Numbered from the stretch's first letter, positions 8,418-16,622 are shown. The stretch is DNA of 37,781 bases from Mycobacterium hubeiense (GCF_002838065.1 NZ_PIZU01000044.1:1-37781), one strand, 5' to 3'. Notes: generated by a model not told the origin, from the sequence alone. Numbers and translations: made by a program.

Positions 8418-8825
8418 GTGGATCCGGAGAACCTCGAGGAACGCGTCACGGCGTTGGAATCGCAGGTGCGCGAGCTCGACCGGCGTGTGCGATCAAGCGA
8501 GCAAGATGCCGCCGCTGCCCGGGTGCTCGCGGGTGCCGCCGACCGGGACGTGGCAGAGATCCGGGGCGAGATCCGTGACTTCCGCGCCGAGTTTCGTGAC
8601 TTCCGTCAGGCCACGACAGCCAGCTTTAATGCGATGCGCGAGGACTTCAATGGCCTTCGCGGTGATTTCATCGACCTTCGGACACACGTAGACGAAAAAT
8701 TTACGGAGGTCGACCGGGGATTCGCCGAGATGCGCGGCAAGTTCGACGCGGCAGCCGCGGGTCAACAGCGGATCGTTGAGTTGATTCAGACCGTCATCGA
8801 TAACCAGGGCGGCGACAAGCACTAG
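8418..8825 (+). CDS. Small coiled-coil protein between pafB and pafA
   Basis: 135 aa from the GTG at 8418 (VDPENLEERVTALESQVREL). The whole chain is heptad-like: LEERVTALESQVRELDRRVR in the first third, then 11-residue-type repeats with D/N-F-R (RDFRAEFRDFRQ, REDFNGLRGDFIDLRTHVD), ending in a short helix. It has no signal peptide or membrane segment and is almost certainly an elongated coiled coil. The longer open frame upstream (from 7650) is antisense to pafB and is not coding. It runs opposite to its neighbours and its stop is 4 bases from the stop of pafA. Proteins of this type occur near paf genes in other mycobacteria as far as I recall, but I know no function. Pup-dependent degradation is coiled-coil driven at the Mpa step, so a link is conceivable but untested. 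Confidence 0.7.
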   Translation: MDPENLEERVTALESQVRELDRRVRSSEQDAAAARVLAGAADRDVAEIRGEIRDFRAEFRDFRQATTASFNAMREDFNGLRGDFIDLRTHVDEKFTEVDRGFAEMRGKFDAAAAGQQRIVELIQTVIDNQGGDKH

Positions 8826-8829
8826 CTGG

Positions 8830-10188
8830 CTACATGCTGGCGATCAGCCGCTTGACCCGCTCATCGACCGACCGGAACGGGTCCTTGCACAGCACCGTGC
8901 GCTGCGCCTGATCGTTGAGCTTCAAATGCACCCAGTCGACGGTGAAGTCCCGCCCGGCTTCCTGGGCGGCGCTGATGAACTCGCCGCGCAGCTTGGCCCG
9001 CGTCGTCTGCGGCGGCGTGTTCACCGCGGCCTCGATCTCCTCGTCGGTGGTGATCCGCGCGGCCAGACCCTTGCGCTGCAGCAGGTCGAACACCCCGCGG
9101 CCGCGCTTGATGTCGTGATAGGCCAGGTCGAGCTGGCTGATCTTGGGGTCGGACAGCTCCATGTTGTAGCGGTCCTGATACCGCTGGAACAGCTTGCGCT
9201 TGATCACCCAGTCGATCTCGGTGTCGACCTTGGCGAAGTCCTGGCTCTCGACGGCGTCGAGTTGGCGGCCCCACAGATCGACGACCTGCTGGATCTGGGT
9301 GTTCGGCTCGCGCGTCTGCAGATACTCCACGGCGCGGGCGTAGTACTCACGCTGGATGTCCAGCGCGCTGGCCTGCCGTCCGCCGGCCAGCCGCACCGGC
9401 CGACGGCCCGTCAGGTCGTGGCTCACCTCGCGGATCGCCCGGATCGGGTTGTCCAGCGAGAAATCGCGGAACGCCACACCGGCCTCGATCATCTCGAGCG
9501 CCAGCGACGCGGTGCCTACCTTGAGCATGGTCGTCGCCTCGCACATGTTGGAGTCGCCGACGATGACGTGCAGCCGCCGGTACTTCTCGGCGTCCGCGTG
9601 CGGTTCGTCGCGCGTGTTGATGATCGGGCGGCTGCGGGTGGTGGCGCTCGACACCCCTTCCCAGATGTGCTCGGCCCGCTGGCTCAGGCAGTACGTGGCG
9701 GCCTTCGGCGTCTGCAGCACCTTGCCCGCCCCGCAGATCAACTGCCGAGTCACCAGGAACGGCAGCAGCACATCGGAGATCCGGGAGAACTCGCCCGCGC
9801 GCACGATGAGGTAGTTCTCGTGGCAGCCGTACGAATTGCCGGCCGAGTCGGTGTTGTTCTTGAACAGGTAGATGTCGCCGCCGATGCCCTCGTCGGCGAG
9901 GCGCTGCTCGGCGTCGATGAGCAGATCCTCCAGGACCCGTTCGCCAGCTCGGTCATGGGTGACGAGCTGGATCAGGCTGTCGCATTCGGCGGTCGCGTAC
10001 TCGGGATGGCTGCCCACGTCGAGGTACAACCGCGCGCCGTTGCGCAAAAAAACGTTGGAACTGCGGCCCCATGACACCACCCGCCGAAACAGGTACCGGG
10101 CAACCTCGTCGGGGCTGAGCCGGCGATGGCCATGGAACGTGCAGGTCACACCGAATTCGGTCTCGATTCCCATGATCCGTCGCTGCAC
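8830..10188 (-). CDS. pafA: Pup-protein ligase PafA
   Basis: 452 aa from the GTG at 10186-10188, exactly the length of the M. tuberculosis enzyme; the open frame runs 34 codons further up, but that stretch (many R, P) is not conserved. The protein starts QRRIMGIETEFGV with the metal-binding glutamate at 9, and RLYLDVGSHPEYATAECD carries the catalytic-base aspartate at 57. PafA is a glutamine-synthetase-like ligase that uses ATP to phosphorylate the C-terminal glutamate of Pup and joins it to substrate lysines. Motifs LFKNNTDSAGNSYGCHENYL and NTRDEPHADAEKYRRLHVI are shared with Dop, its paralogue encoded at 15.1 kb. It is separated here from the prc genes by four unrelated genes. Confidence 0.97.
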   Translation of the reverse strand: MQRRIMGIETEFGVTCTFHGHRRLSPDEVARYLFRRVVSWGRSSNVFLRNGARLYLDVGSHPEYATAECDSLIQLVTHDRAGERVLEDLLIDAEQRLADEGIGGDIYLFKNNTDSAGNSYGCHENYLIVRAGEFSRISDVLLPFLVTRQLICGAGKVLQTPKAATYCLSQRAEHIWEGVSSATTRSRPIINTRDEPHADAEKYRRLHVIVGDSNMCEATTMLKVGTASLALEMIEAGVAFRDFSLDNPIRAIREVSHDLTGRRPVRLAGGRQASALDIQREYYARAVEYLQTREPNTQIQQVVDLWGRQLDAVESQDFAKVDTEIDWVIKRKLFQRYQDRYNMELSDPKISQLDLAYHDIKRGRGVFDLLQRKGLAARITTDEEIEAAVNTPPQTTRAKLRGEFISAAQEAGRDFTVDWVHLKLNDQAQRTVLCKDPFRSVDERVKRLIASM

Positions 10189-10270
10189 CTCATCGAGCTT
10201 ACGGGGTGGTTCTCGGTAACGGCGCGCAAGCCGCGCCAATCGCGACGGCTGACAAGGAGGTCGGCATCCG

Positions 10271-10948
10271 TTACCGGCGCTGCTCCTCAACCCACGACGC
10301 GAGCGAGCCCGCCGGCGCGCCGAGAATGCGCTCGAATGCCTGGAAGTACGCGGCCAATACGGCTTGGATGCGCGGGCCGCTCATGTCCGCGCCGACGCCA
10401 CCGTCGGCCTCGATCGCGTCGATGAAGGTGTCGGCTAGCGCCATCCCCATGCCGGTGACGATCAGGGCCGCCTCGTGGGGATGGTCGGTGTCGAAAACCC
10501 CTTCGTCGCACCCCTGGCGAATGATCGCTTCCAGCATGGGCGCGGTCGTGCGCATCGCTTCCCGCGACAACTTCTGCCGCAGCAGGGCGTTGTTCTCGTC
10601 ACCCTTCAGCCGCATGATGGTGGCCACCGTGGTGGCGTTCTCGGCCTTCAGCATCCCGTCGGTGCGGAAGTAGGCGTGCAGCTTCTCGATCGCGCTGAGA
10701 TTCGGATCGTCGACGACGGCCCGCAACGCCTGCAGCCCCTCCTCTGCGAACGCCGCGACCACGCCTTCGAGCAGCGCATACTTCGACGAGAAGTAGTGAT
10801 AGAGCGCGCCTTTCGACATGCCCGTCTTCGCCAGGACATCGTCGACGGTCATGCGCTCGTAGCCCTTGTCCCCCATGACCTCCAGCGCAGCGCGGACGAT
10901 CTCGCCCCGCCGCGCGGCGTACTCCTCGGGTTTGACCTGACGCGCCAC
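10271..10948 (-). CDS. TetR-family transcriptional regulator
   Basis: 225 aa from GTG 10946-10948, chosen because a strong GAGGAGG (complement of 10959-10965) lies 10 bases upstream, inside the longer ATG-started frame. The N-terminal helix-turn-helix is typical TetR: IVRAALEVMGDKGYERMTVDDVLAKTGMSKGALYHYFSSKYALLEGV is spread over about residues 17-63. The C-terminal ligand-binding helices are not classifiable further. It is divergently transcribed from the small membrane protein at 11039, and the roughly 90 bases between them contain palindromes (10977-11028) that are the obvious operator. The simplest model is autorepression plus control of the membrane protein and perhaps the hydrolase behind it. 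The inducer is unknown. It follows no obvious link with pafA, 82 bases downstream. Confidence 0.92.
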   Translation of the reverse strand: MARQVKPEEYAARRGEIVRAALEVMGDKGYERMTVDDVLAKTGMSKGALYHYFSSKYALLEGVVAAFAEEGLQALRAVVDDPNLSAIEKLHAYFRTDGMLKAENATTVATIMRLKGDENNALLRQKLSREAMRTTAPMLEAIIRQGCDEGVFDTDHPHEAALIVTGMGMALADTFIDAIEADGGVGADMSGPRIQAVLAAYFQAFERILGAPAGSLASWVEEQRR

Positions 10949-10976
10949 TGCGCCTGAGCCTCCTCGCATTGACCGT

Positions 10977-11028
10977 GACTGTCGGCCAGTCTAGTCTATT
11001 AATAGACCGTCAGTCGGTTTATTAATAG
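10977..11028. promoter_or_regulatory. Candidate TetR operator with two ATTAAT palindromes
   Basis: GTCTATTAATAGAC at 10994-11007 is a perfect 14-base palindrome. A larger inverted repeat joins CTATTAATAGACCG (10996-11009) with CGGTTTATTAATAG (11015-11028) across 5 bases, 13 of 14 positions paired. A further GACTG/CAGTC pair lies at 10977-10991. All are in the divergent gap between the TetR gene and the membrane-protein gene, and the last one touches the ribosome site of the latter (11027-11031). AT-rich sequence is striking in this GC-rich genome. Confidence 0.7.
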
Positions 11029-11038
11029 GAGCGATGCC

Positions 11039-11500
11039 GTGTCCCATCCCGATCCAGTCGCTGAACAGCGCACGCGTAGCTTCGCCCGGGTAATCGGCCC
11101 ATTCGTGACCGTCGCGACACTGATCGTCGCAATCAGGCTGCCCGATCTCACTGAGGTGATCGACGACCTGTTCGGCAATCCGGTGCTGCCCTGGATCCTC
11201 GGCGCTGCGATGTTGGCGATGGGCCTCGTCGTCATCGCCTTCCACCAGTACTGGTACAGCCTCACCGCGGTGCTGATCTCGTTGTTCGGCTGGTTCGTCG
11301 CGCTGCGCGGAGTGACAATGATGGCGTTCCCGTCGGCGATCGAAACCGGCGCGGGCACGACACTCACCAGCCCCGGACCCCTGCTCGCCGCGCGGATCTT
11401 CTTCCTGCTGCTGACGGTGATGGGCTTGTGGTTCACGTACGTCGGATGGCGGCCTGTGCGTGTCGACACGCCAAAAACCTTGGCGCACAACAGCAAATAG
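11039..11500 (+). CDS. Four-helix integral membrane protein, TetR divergon
   Basis: 153 aa from GTG 11039, with AGGAG at 11027-11031 as ribosome site. Four hydrophobic segments can be traced: about 18-33 (ARVIGPFVTVATLIVAI), 50-67, 72-92 (YSLTAVLISLFGWFVALRG) and 112-132 (LAARIFFLLLTVMGLW). There is no signal peptide and no family I recognise with confidence. Its promoter lies within the palindromes shared with the divergent TetR gene, so it is the likely direct target. Small membrane proteins in this setting are often transport accessories or stress proteins, but this is only context. The epoxide-hydrolase-like gene follows after 87 bases. Confidence 0.82.
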   Translation: MSHPDPVAEQRTRSFARVIGPFVTVATLIVAIRLPDLTEVIDDLFGNPVLPWILGAAMLAMGLVVIAFHQYWYSLTAVLISLFGWFVALRGVTMMAFPSAIETGAGTTLTSPGPLLAARIFFLLLTVMGLWFTYVGWRPVRVDTPKTLAHNSK

Positions 11501-11570
11501 TTCCCAGCGGGTTAGCCATGTAGAGCGAGATCGCCGGCATTTTGGCAACCCCGCACCAAACCGCATGAAA

Positions 11571-11587
11571 TTGGCCAGAATGACCAA
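11571..11587. promoter_or_regulatory. Inverted repeat abutting the hydrolase start codon
   Basis: TTGGCCA at 11571-11577 and TGACCAA at 11581-11587 are an inverted pair with one mismatch, 3 bases apart, ending directly at the GTG start of the next gene. No ribosome-binding sequence is seen there. It could be an operator or a translational element; it may also be chance. Confidence 0.3.
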
Positions 11588-12454
11588 GTGTCATCGCGCA
11601 GCAGCCCGGTGGACGGGTTCCGGTTGGCCTTCGACCGCTTCGGCACACCCGGCGCACCAGCGGCCGTGCTGCTGCACGGATGGCCCGGCAACCGACACGA
11701 CTACCGCGAGGTGGTTCCGTTGCTCGGCGACGCCGACGTGATCGTGCCCGATTTGCGCGGCTTCGGCGGTTCGGACAAACATGCGGTCGCGGTACGCCAC
11801 TTCTACAGCGCCACCGCCCAAGCCAGCAGCATCGTCGGACTCATCAATGAGCCGAACCTGACCGGCGTGGTGCTGGCAGGCTACGACGTCGGCAGCCGCG
11901 TCGCCCAGAGCGTCGCGCGGATGCATCCACACCAGATCAAGGCGCTGGTGCTCTCCCCTCCCCTGCCCGGCGCGGGAGACCGGGTTCTGACCGCCCACGC
12001 TCAGCACGAATTCTGGTACCAGGCCTTCCATCAGCTGCCCATCGCGGACAAGCTGATCGATGGCAAGCCCGAGATCGTCCGAGAATATCTGCGCCACTTC
12101 TGGAATCACTGGTCCGGCCCGAATTTCACTGTCTCCGAGGATGACCTGAGTCGGCTGGTTGCCGACTATGCGCTGCCCGGCGCTTTCACCGCGTCGATCG
12201 CGTGGTACCGCGCCGGCGCGGGCATGGTCGCGCAGTCGCTGACCGAGCTGCCGCCGGGCCGCGCGATCAAGATTCACGTACCGACGGATGTGCTGTGGCC
12301 GCAGCATGATCCGCTGTTTCCCACCGAATGGGCCGACCGACTGGACGACTATTTCGACGACGCGCGGCTACACCTCGTCGACGGGGTCGGGCACTTCACG
12401 CCGCTGGAATGCCCGCAGGAGTTCGCCGATATGGTCAAGCGCGCTATCGCGTGA
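11588..12454 (+). CDS. Alpha/beta hydrolase, epoxide-hydrolase/dehalogenase-like
   Basis: 288 aa. The oxyanion motif HGWPG (about 34-38) and the nucleophile elbow GYDVGS (about 98-103) place an aspartate, not a serine, at the nucleophile position, as in epoxide hydrolases and haloalkane dehalogenases. A cap region rich in aromatic residues follows (FWYQAFHQLP, FWNHWSGPNF). The histidine is in GVGHFTPLECP near the C-terminus, and an acidic residue in PQHDPLF is a candidate third member of the triad. Substrate is unknown; mycobacterial relatives act on epoxides or xenobiotics. The GTG at 11588 has no clear ribosome site, and an inverted repeat abuts it. Its stop overlaps the convergent DUF2071 gene by 11 bases. 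Confidence 0.85.
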   Translation: MSSRSSPVDGFRLAFDRFGTPGAPAAVLLHGWPGNRHDYREVVPLLGDADVIVPDLRGFGGSDKHAVAVRHFYSATAQASSIVGLINEPNLTGVVLAGYDVGSRVAQSVARMHPHQIKALVLSPPLPGAGDRVLTAHAQHEFWYQAFHQLPIADKLIDGKPEIVREYLRHFWNHWSGPNFTVSEDDLSRLVADYALPGAFTASIAWYRAGAGMVAQSLTELPPGRAIKIHVPTDVLWPQHDPLFPTEWADRLDDYFDDARLHLVDGVGHFTPLECPQEFADMVKRAIA

Positions 12455-13190
12455 CCGCCCGTCGGGGCGTCGTGGCCAGCGTCGGCACTCCGAAGTAGGC
12501 CGGAACGCCGTCGCTGAATGCGACATGGTCGGGCTGACGACCACCCACGTCCACGCCGACAGACGCCAACAGACCGTCGTCGTCGAAGCGAATCAGTTCA
12601 GCTGCCCGCAGCGCCCACGGTGGATGCTCGTTGGGCAGGTACCAGGTGCGGCCTGCCCTCGCCACGTGCAAACCCCAACGGGCAGTCAAGAATTGCTCCA
12701 ACGGCCCGGCCTGCAGCGCACCACGCGCCTGCACCTCGATGCGGCTTGCCGCCTGCACCCTGGGCCAGCGCACCGTCGTGGTGTACACGTGCCGATCCCC
12801 GTGGCGCTCGTGGCTCATCCGGGCGAACCGGTAGGGCAGCCCAAATACCGTCCGGCCCGCGGCCACCACCGCACGCCGGTTGGCGTCGAGGGCCAAAAAC
12901 ACCACACCGCGGCGTCCGGTGCTGTCGACCGAATACAGGCGGATGTTCGTCTCCAGCAGCGTCCCGACCAACGAGGGGCCGTGCGGCAAGCCGGTATTGG
13001 CCATATCGAACGCCACCAGACCGACGTAGGTGCGGCCCTCGAAGAGGTCGGGTTCGGTGCCCGGCGGGTACAGGTGCGCGACGCTCGCGGGCTCGACGGC
13101 CCAGTGCAGGAAGGTCAGGTCGAGCCAGTGCTGCCGCATGATCCGCGGTTTGGCCAGCCTCGGCGCCGTCGCCGATACCGCCTCCCACAT
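12444..13190 (-). CDS. DUF2071 (YqjF-like) family protein
   Basis: 248 aa. The pattern HWLDLTFLHWAVEP, then GRTYVGLVAFDM, then ETNIRLYSVDSTGRRGVVFLALD, then GLPYRFARM matches the DUF2071/YqjF family, relatives of acetoacetate-decarboxylase-like folds. No enzymatic function is established for the family. The start ATG (13188-13190) is only 6 bases from the stop of prcA on the same strand, so it is likely co-transcribed with pup-prcB-prcA. In M. tuberculosis the position behind prcA is held by a PPE gene, so this is a species-specific neighbour. It overlaps the end of the convergent hydrolase gene by 11 bases. Nothing in the sequence links it mechanistically to the proteasome. Confidence 0.8.
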   Translation of the reverse strand: MWEAVSATAPRLAKPRIMRQHWLDLTFLHWAVEPASVAHLYPPGTEPDLFEGRTYVGLVAFDMANTGLPHGPSLVGTLLETNIRLYSVDSTGRRGVVFLALDANRRAVVAAGRTVFGLPYRFARMSHERHGDRHVYTTTVRWPRVQAASRIEVQARGALQAGPLEQFLTARWGLHVARAGRTWYLPNEHPPWALRAAELIRFDDDGLLASVGVDVGGRQPDHVAFSDGVPAYFGVPTLATTPRRAVTR

Positions 13191-13196
13191 GGCCCG

Positions 13197-13922
13197 CTAC
13201 TTCTTCTTCGAATCCTCTTCGGGCAGCAGAGCCTCCAGCGCCGGACCGGTGATGCGCCGGAACGCCCGACGCGGCCGCTTCGCGTCCAGCACGGCCACCT
13301 CCAACGTCGACGGCCCCAGTGTGCGGGCCTCCGAGCCGCCGTTGCCCGCACCGGCTTTGAGGGCGTCCACGGCGATCCGGACGGCGTCGGACAAGTCGGC
13401 GTTCTCGACGTAGGACTCGTTGAGCGCGGTGGTGATGGGCTCGGTGGTGCCGCCCATCACCACGAAGTGCGGTTCGTCGTTGATCGAGCCGTCATACGTA
13501 ATGCGATACAGCTCAGGCGGTTTGGTTTCGCCGTAATGTGCGACTTCGGCAACGCACAGCTCCACCTCGTACGGTTTGGCCTGCTCGGTGAAGATCGTGC
13601 CCAGCGCTTCGGCATACACGTTGGCCAGCTGGCGGCCGGTGACGTCGCGGCGGTCGTAGGCGTACCCCTTGGTGTCGGCCCACTGGATGCCGCCGCGCCG
13701 CAACCGGTCGAACTCGTTAAAGCGGCCGGCAGCGGCGAACCCCACGCGGTCGTAGAGCTCGCTGATCTTGTACAGCGAGCGCGACGGGTTCTCCGCAACG
13801 AACAGCACGCCGTCGGAGTACGCCAGCGCCACCAGGCTGCGGCCTCGGGCAATCCCCTTGCGCGCGAGCTCGGAACGCTCGCGCATCGCCTGCTCGGGCG
13901 AGATGAAATACGGAAAGCTCAC
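13197..13922 (-). CDS. prcA: Proteasome subunit alpha PrcA
   Basis: 241 aa. The N-terminus MSFPYFISPEQAMRERSELARKGIARGRS is the gating tail and H0 helix that close the entry pore of the 20S core, and the fold continues with LVALAYSDGVLFVAENPS. The protein lacks a propeptide and catalytic threonine, as alpha subunits do. The C-terminus is lysine- and glutamate-rich (LLPEEDSKKK). Its ATG overlaps the prcB stop by 4 bases, so alpha and beta are translated in tandem, fitting the equal ratio needed for the 28-mer. The Mpa ATPase at 18.4 kb docks on the alpha ring through its C-terminal GQYL. Confidence 0.97.
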   Translation of the reverse strand: MSFPYFISPEQAMRERSELARKGIARGRSLVALAYSDGVLFVAENPSRSLYKISELYDRVGFAAAGRFNEFDRLRRGGIQWADTKGYAYDRRDVTGRQLANVYAEALGTIFTEQAKPYEVELCVAEVAHYGETKPPELYRITYDGSINDEPHFVVMGGTTEPITTALNESYVENADLSDAVRIAVDALKAGAGNGGSEARTLGPSTLEVAVLDAKRPRRAFRRITGPALEALLPEEDSKKK

Positions 13923-14818
13923 GAGTCTCCCCGCGCGTCGGTCGACGGCCCGGAATCCGACCGCGAAGTGCCTTCAGCAGTGCGCTTTTCGATCACCTCA
14001 CGCGCCAACGCCGCGATGCGGTCCTCGGGTACCTCCTCGGCGCCCTCGGCACCGATCGTCACCGCGGTCGGGTAGATGCCGCGCACCAGATCGGGCCCGC
14101 CGGTTGCCGAGTCGTCATCGGCGGCGTCGTAGAGCGCCTCGATGGCCACCCGCAGCGCCGAATCCGCGTCGGTCACTTGCGAATACATCTTCTTGATCGA
14201 GGTTTTGGCGAACACCGAGCCCGAGCCCACCGCCTGGTAGCCCTCTTCTTCGATGTTCCAGCCGCCCGCGGCGTCGAACGACACGATGCGACCGGCCGTC
14301 TGCGAGTTGGGGTCGTCGAGGTCGTAGCCGACCAGCAGCGGCAACGCCACGAATCCCTGCAGCGCCGCACCCAGGTTGCCGCGCACCATCGTCGCCAGGC
14401 GGTTCACCTTGCCGGCGAAGGTCAGCGGAACCCCTTCAACCTTCTCGTAGTGCTCGAGTTCGACGGCGTACAACCGTGCGAACTCCACCGCGATGGCGGC
14501 GGTGCCCGCGATGCCCGTCGCCGTGTAGTCGTCGGTGATGTACACCTTCTTGACGTCGCGCCCGGCGATCATGTTGCCCTGCGTCGAGCGCCTGTCCCCC
14601 GCGATGACCACGCCGCCCGGGTACTTCAACGCAACGATCGTGGTGCCGTGCGGCACTGCGCCGGACGGCATGGGGCCGGGCTCGGAGCGGCCGAGGGGCA
14701 ATAGGTCGGGCGCCTGTCGGCGCAGCAAATCAGAAAAGGACGATAAGTCCATACCGACTGTCGATACTCCGGGGAGGGTTGTAGGAAAGGCCAGCTGCTT
14801 ACGGTGCGGCCAGGTCAC
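13919..14818 (-). CDS. prcB: Proteasome subunit beta PrcB (catalytic)
   Basis: 299 aa from a GTG start overlapping the pup stop by 4 bases (GTGA). A 58-residue propeptide ends in SGAVPHG; cleavage before Thr59 (TTIVALKYPGGVVIAGDRRST) exposes the N-terminal threonine nucleophile, and the conserved aspartate and lysine of the active site are in this stretch (GDRRSTQGNMI, GRDVKKVYITDD). The sequence GTAAIAVEFARLYAVELEHYEK is almost identical to M. tuberculosis. The propeptide is more divergent than the mature part and slightly longer than in M. tuberculosis, as expected. The C-terminal tail (SRSDSGPSTDARGDS) is disordered. Confidence 0.97.
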   Translation of the reverse strand: MTWPHRKQLAFPTTLPGVSTVGMDLSSFSDLLRRQAPDLLPLGRSEPGPMPSGAVPHGTTIVALKYPGGVVIAGDRRSTQGNMIAGRDVKKVYITDDYTATGIAGTAAIAVEFARLYAVELEHYEKVEGVPLTFAGKVNRLATMVRGNLGAALQGFVALPLLVGYDLDDPNSQTAGRIVSFDAAGGWNIEEEGYQAVGSGSVFAKTSIKKMYSQVTDADSALRVAIEALYDAADDDSATGGPDLVRGIYPTAVTIGAEGAEEVPEDRIAALAREVIEKRTAEGTSRSDSGPSTDARGDS

Positions 14819-15009
14819 TGTCCGCCCTTTTGGACGTATGCGCGCACGAAGTCCTCGGCGTTCTCCTCGAGGACGTCGTCGATCTCGTCCAGCAGATCGT
14901 CGGTCTCCTCGGTCAGCTTTTCGCGACGCTCCTGCCCGGCGGCCGTGCTGCCGGTGAGGTCGTCGTCCTCGCCGCCACCACCGCCACGCTTGGTCTGCTC
15001 CTGAGCCAT
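14815..15009 (-). CDS. pup: Prokaryotic ubiquitin-like protein Pup
   Basis: 64 aa, near-identical to M. tuberculosis Pup: MAQEQTKRGGGGG, the acidic central region, the helix-forming TEETDDLLDEIDDVLEENA and the C-terminal YVQKGGQ. The terminal residue is glutamine, so Dop must deamidate it to glutamate before PafA can ligate it. The start was placed at ATG 15007-15009 because GGAGG (complement of 15015-15019) sits 5 bases upstream; the frame is open seven codons further. The N-terminal disordered part engages the Mpa pore and the central helix forms a coiled coil with Mpa. First gene of the pup-prcB-prcA run; dop ends 106 bases upstream. Confidence 0.98.
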   Translation of the reverse strand: MAQEQTKRGGGGGEDDDLTGSTAAGQERREKLTEETDDLLDEIDDVLEENAEDFVRAYVQKGGQ

Positions 15010-15115
15010 CGCTGCCTCCTGCATCGTCATCGGCGGGCCCTATCGCCGCCCGCCGTTACTCCACACTACCGGGCACCGGCCGAATTGCCTGGCGTAACAC
15101 CGGCCACACGGTGCT

Positions 15116-16612
15116 TTATGTGGTGAGTTGCTCGACCAGCTCGGCGGCGCTGTGCACCGAATCCAGCAACGCGCCCACGTGCGCCTTGCTGCCGCGCAGC
15201 GGCTCCAGCGTCGGAATCCGCACGAGTGAGTCCCCGCCCAGATCGAAGATCACCGAGTCCCAGCTGGCCGCCGCGATGTCGGCGCCGAACCGCCGCAGGC
15301 ACTCCCCGCGGAAGTAGGCGCGGGTGTCGGTCGGCGGGTTCTCCACCGCGTCGAGCACCTGCTGTTCGGTCACCAGCCGCTTCATCGAGCCGCGTGCCAC
15401 CAGCCGGTTGTACAGGCCTTTGTCCAGCCGCACGTCCGAGTACTGCAGGTCCACCAGGTGCAGCCGCGGCGCGGACCAATTCAGGTTCTCGCGGTGGCGG
15501 AAGCCCTCCAGCAGCCGCAGTTTGGCCGGCCAGTCCAGGATTTCCGCGCATTCCATCGGGTCGCGCTCGAGCAGGTCGAGCACGGTGGCCCAGGTCTGCA
15601 CGATGTCGGCGGCGCGGGGATCCGGATCGCGGGTGTCGACGAGTTTGGCCACCCGATCCAGGTAGATGCGTTGCAGCGCAAGGCCTGTCAGTTCGCGGCC
15701 GTCGGCCAGGGCGACGGTGGCGCGCAGCGACGGGTCGCGGCTGATCACGTGGACCGCGTGCACCGGGCGCGCCAGCGCCAGGTCGGTCAGGTCCATGCCC
15801 TCTTCGATGAGGTCGAGCACCAGCGCGGTGGTGCCGAGCTTGAGGTAGGTCGATGTCTCCGCGAGGTTGGCGTCGCCGATGATGACGTGCAGCCGGCGGT
15901 ACTTGTCGGCGTCGGCGTGCGGCTCGTCGCGAGTGTTGATGATGCCGCGTTTGAGCGTCGTCTCCAGGCCGACCTCGACCTCGATGTAGTCGGCCCGCTG
16001 AGAGAGCTGGAAGCCCGGTTCGTCGCCCGAGGGGCCGATCCCGACCCGTCCTGAGCCGGTGATCACCTGGCGGGACACCAGGAACGGCGTCAGGCCCGCG
16101 ATCACCGCCGAAAACGGCGTCTGACGGCTCATCAGGTAGTTCTCGTGCGACCCGTAGGAGGCACCCTTGCCGTCGACGTTGTTCTTGTACAGCTGCAGCT
16201 TGGCGGCCCCCGGCACGCTGGCGACGTGGCGGGCGGCGGCCTCCATCACCCGCTCGCCGGCCTTGTCCCAGATCACGGCGTCCAACGGATCAGTGGTTTC
16301 CGGTGCGGAGTACTCGGGGTGGGCGTGGTCGACGTACAGCCGCGCGCCGTTGGTCAGGATCATGTTCGCGGCGCCGACCTCGTCGGCGTCGACGACCGGC
16401 GGCGGGCCTGCCGACCGGCTCAGGTCGAATCCGCGGGCGTCGCGCAGCGGTGATTCCACCTCGTAGTCCCAGCGGGTGCGCTTGGCGCGCTGGATTCCCG
16501 CGGCGGCGGCGTAGGCCAGCACCGCCTGCGTGGAGGTCAGGATCGGATTCGCGGTCGGATCGGACGGCGAGGAAATGCCGTACTCGACCTCGGTTCCGAT
16601 GATCCGTTGCAT
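15116..16612 (-). CDS. dop: Pup deamidase/depupylase Dop
   Basis: 498 aa from ATG 16610-16612. The open frame runs 62 codons further, but its arginine/proline-rich sequence is a shadow of the TetR gene. It starts MQRIIGTEVEYGISSPSDPTA with the ATP/metal-site glutamate, and LYVDHAHPEYSAPE carries the catalytic aspartate at 95. The insertion between about 42 and 81 (RAKRTRWDYEVES through VVDADEVG) is the Dop loop that distinguishes it from PafA. Dop converts the C-terminal Gln of Pup to Glu and also removes Pup from substrates. No clear ribosome site was found. The gene is followed by pup on the same strand. Confidence 0.96.
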   Translation of the reverse strand: MQRIIGTEVEYGISSPSDPTANPILTSTQAVLAYAAAAGIQRAKRTRWDYEVESPLRDARGFDLSRSAGPPPVVDADEVGAANMILTNGARLYVDHAHPEYSAPETTDPLDAVIWDKAGERVMEAAARHVASVPGAAKLQLYKNNVDGKGASYGSHENYLMSRQTPFSAVIAGLTPFLVSRQVITGSGRVGIGPSGDEPGFQLSQRADYIEVEVGLETTLKRGIINTRDEPHADADKYRRLHVIIGDANLAETSTYLKLGTTALVLDLIEEGMDLTDLALARPVHAVHVISRDPSLRATVALADGRELTGLALQRIYLDRVAKLVDTRDPDPRAADIVQTWATVLDLLERDPMECAEILDWPAKLRLLEGFRHRENLNWSAPRLHLVDLQYSDVRLDKGLYNRLVARGSMKRLVTEQQVLDAVENPPTDTRAYFRGECLRRFGADIAAASWDSVIFDLGGDSLVRIPTLEPLRGSKAHVGALLDSVHSAAELVEQLTT

Positions 16613-16622
16613 GCAGCCCAGC

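Noticed and set aside
12288..14075. A 595-codon open frame on the plus strand over prcA and the DUF2071 gene
   Set aside because: It is the antisense reading of genes with strong GC3 bias; its sequence is rich in R, H, P, G and Q without family motifs, and both real genes are unmistakable.
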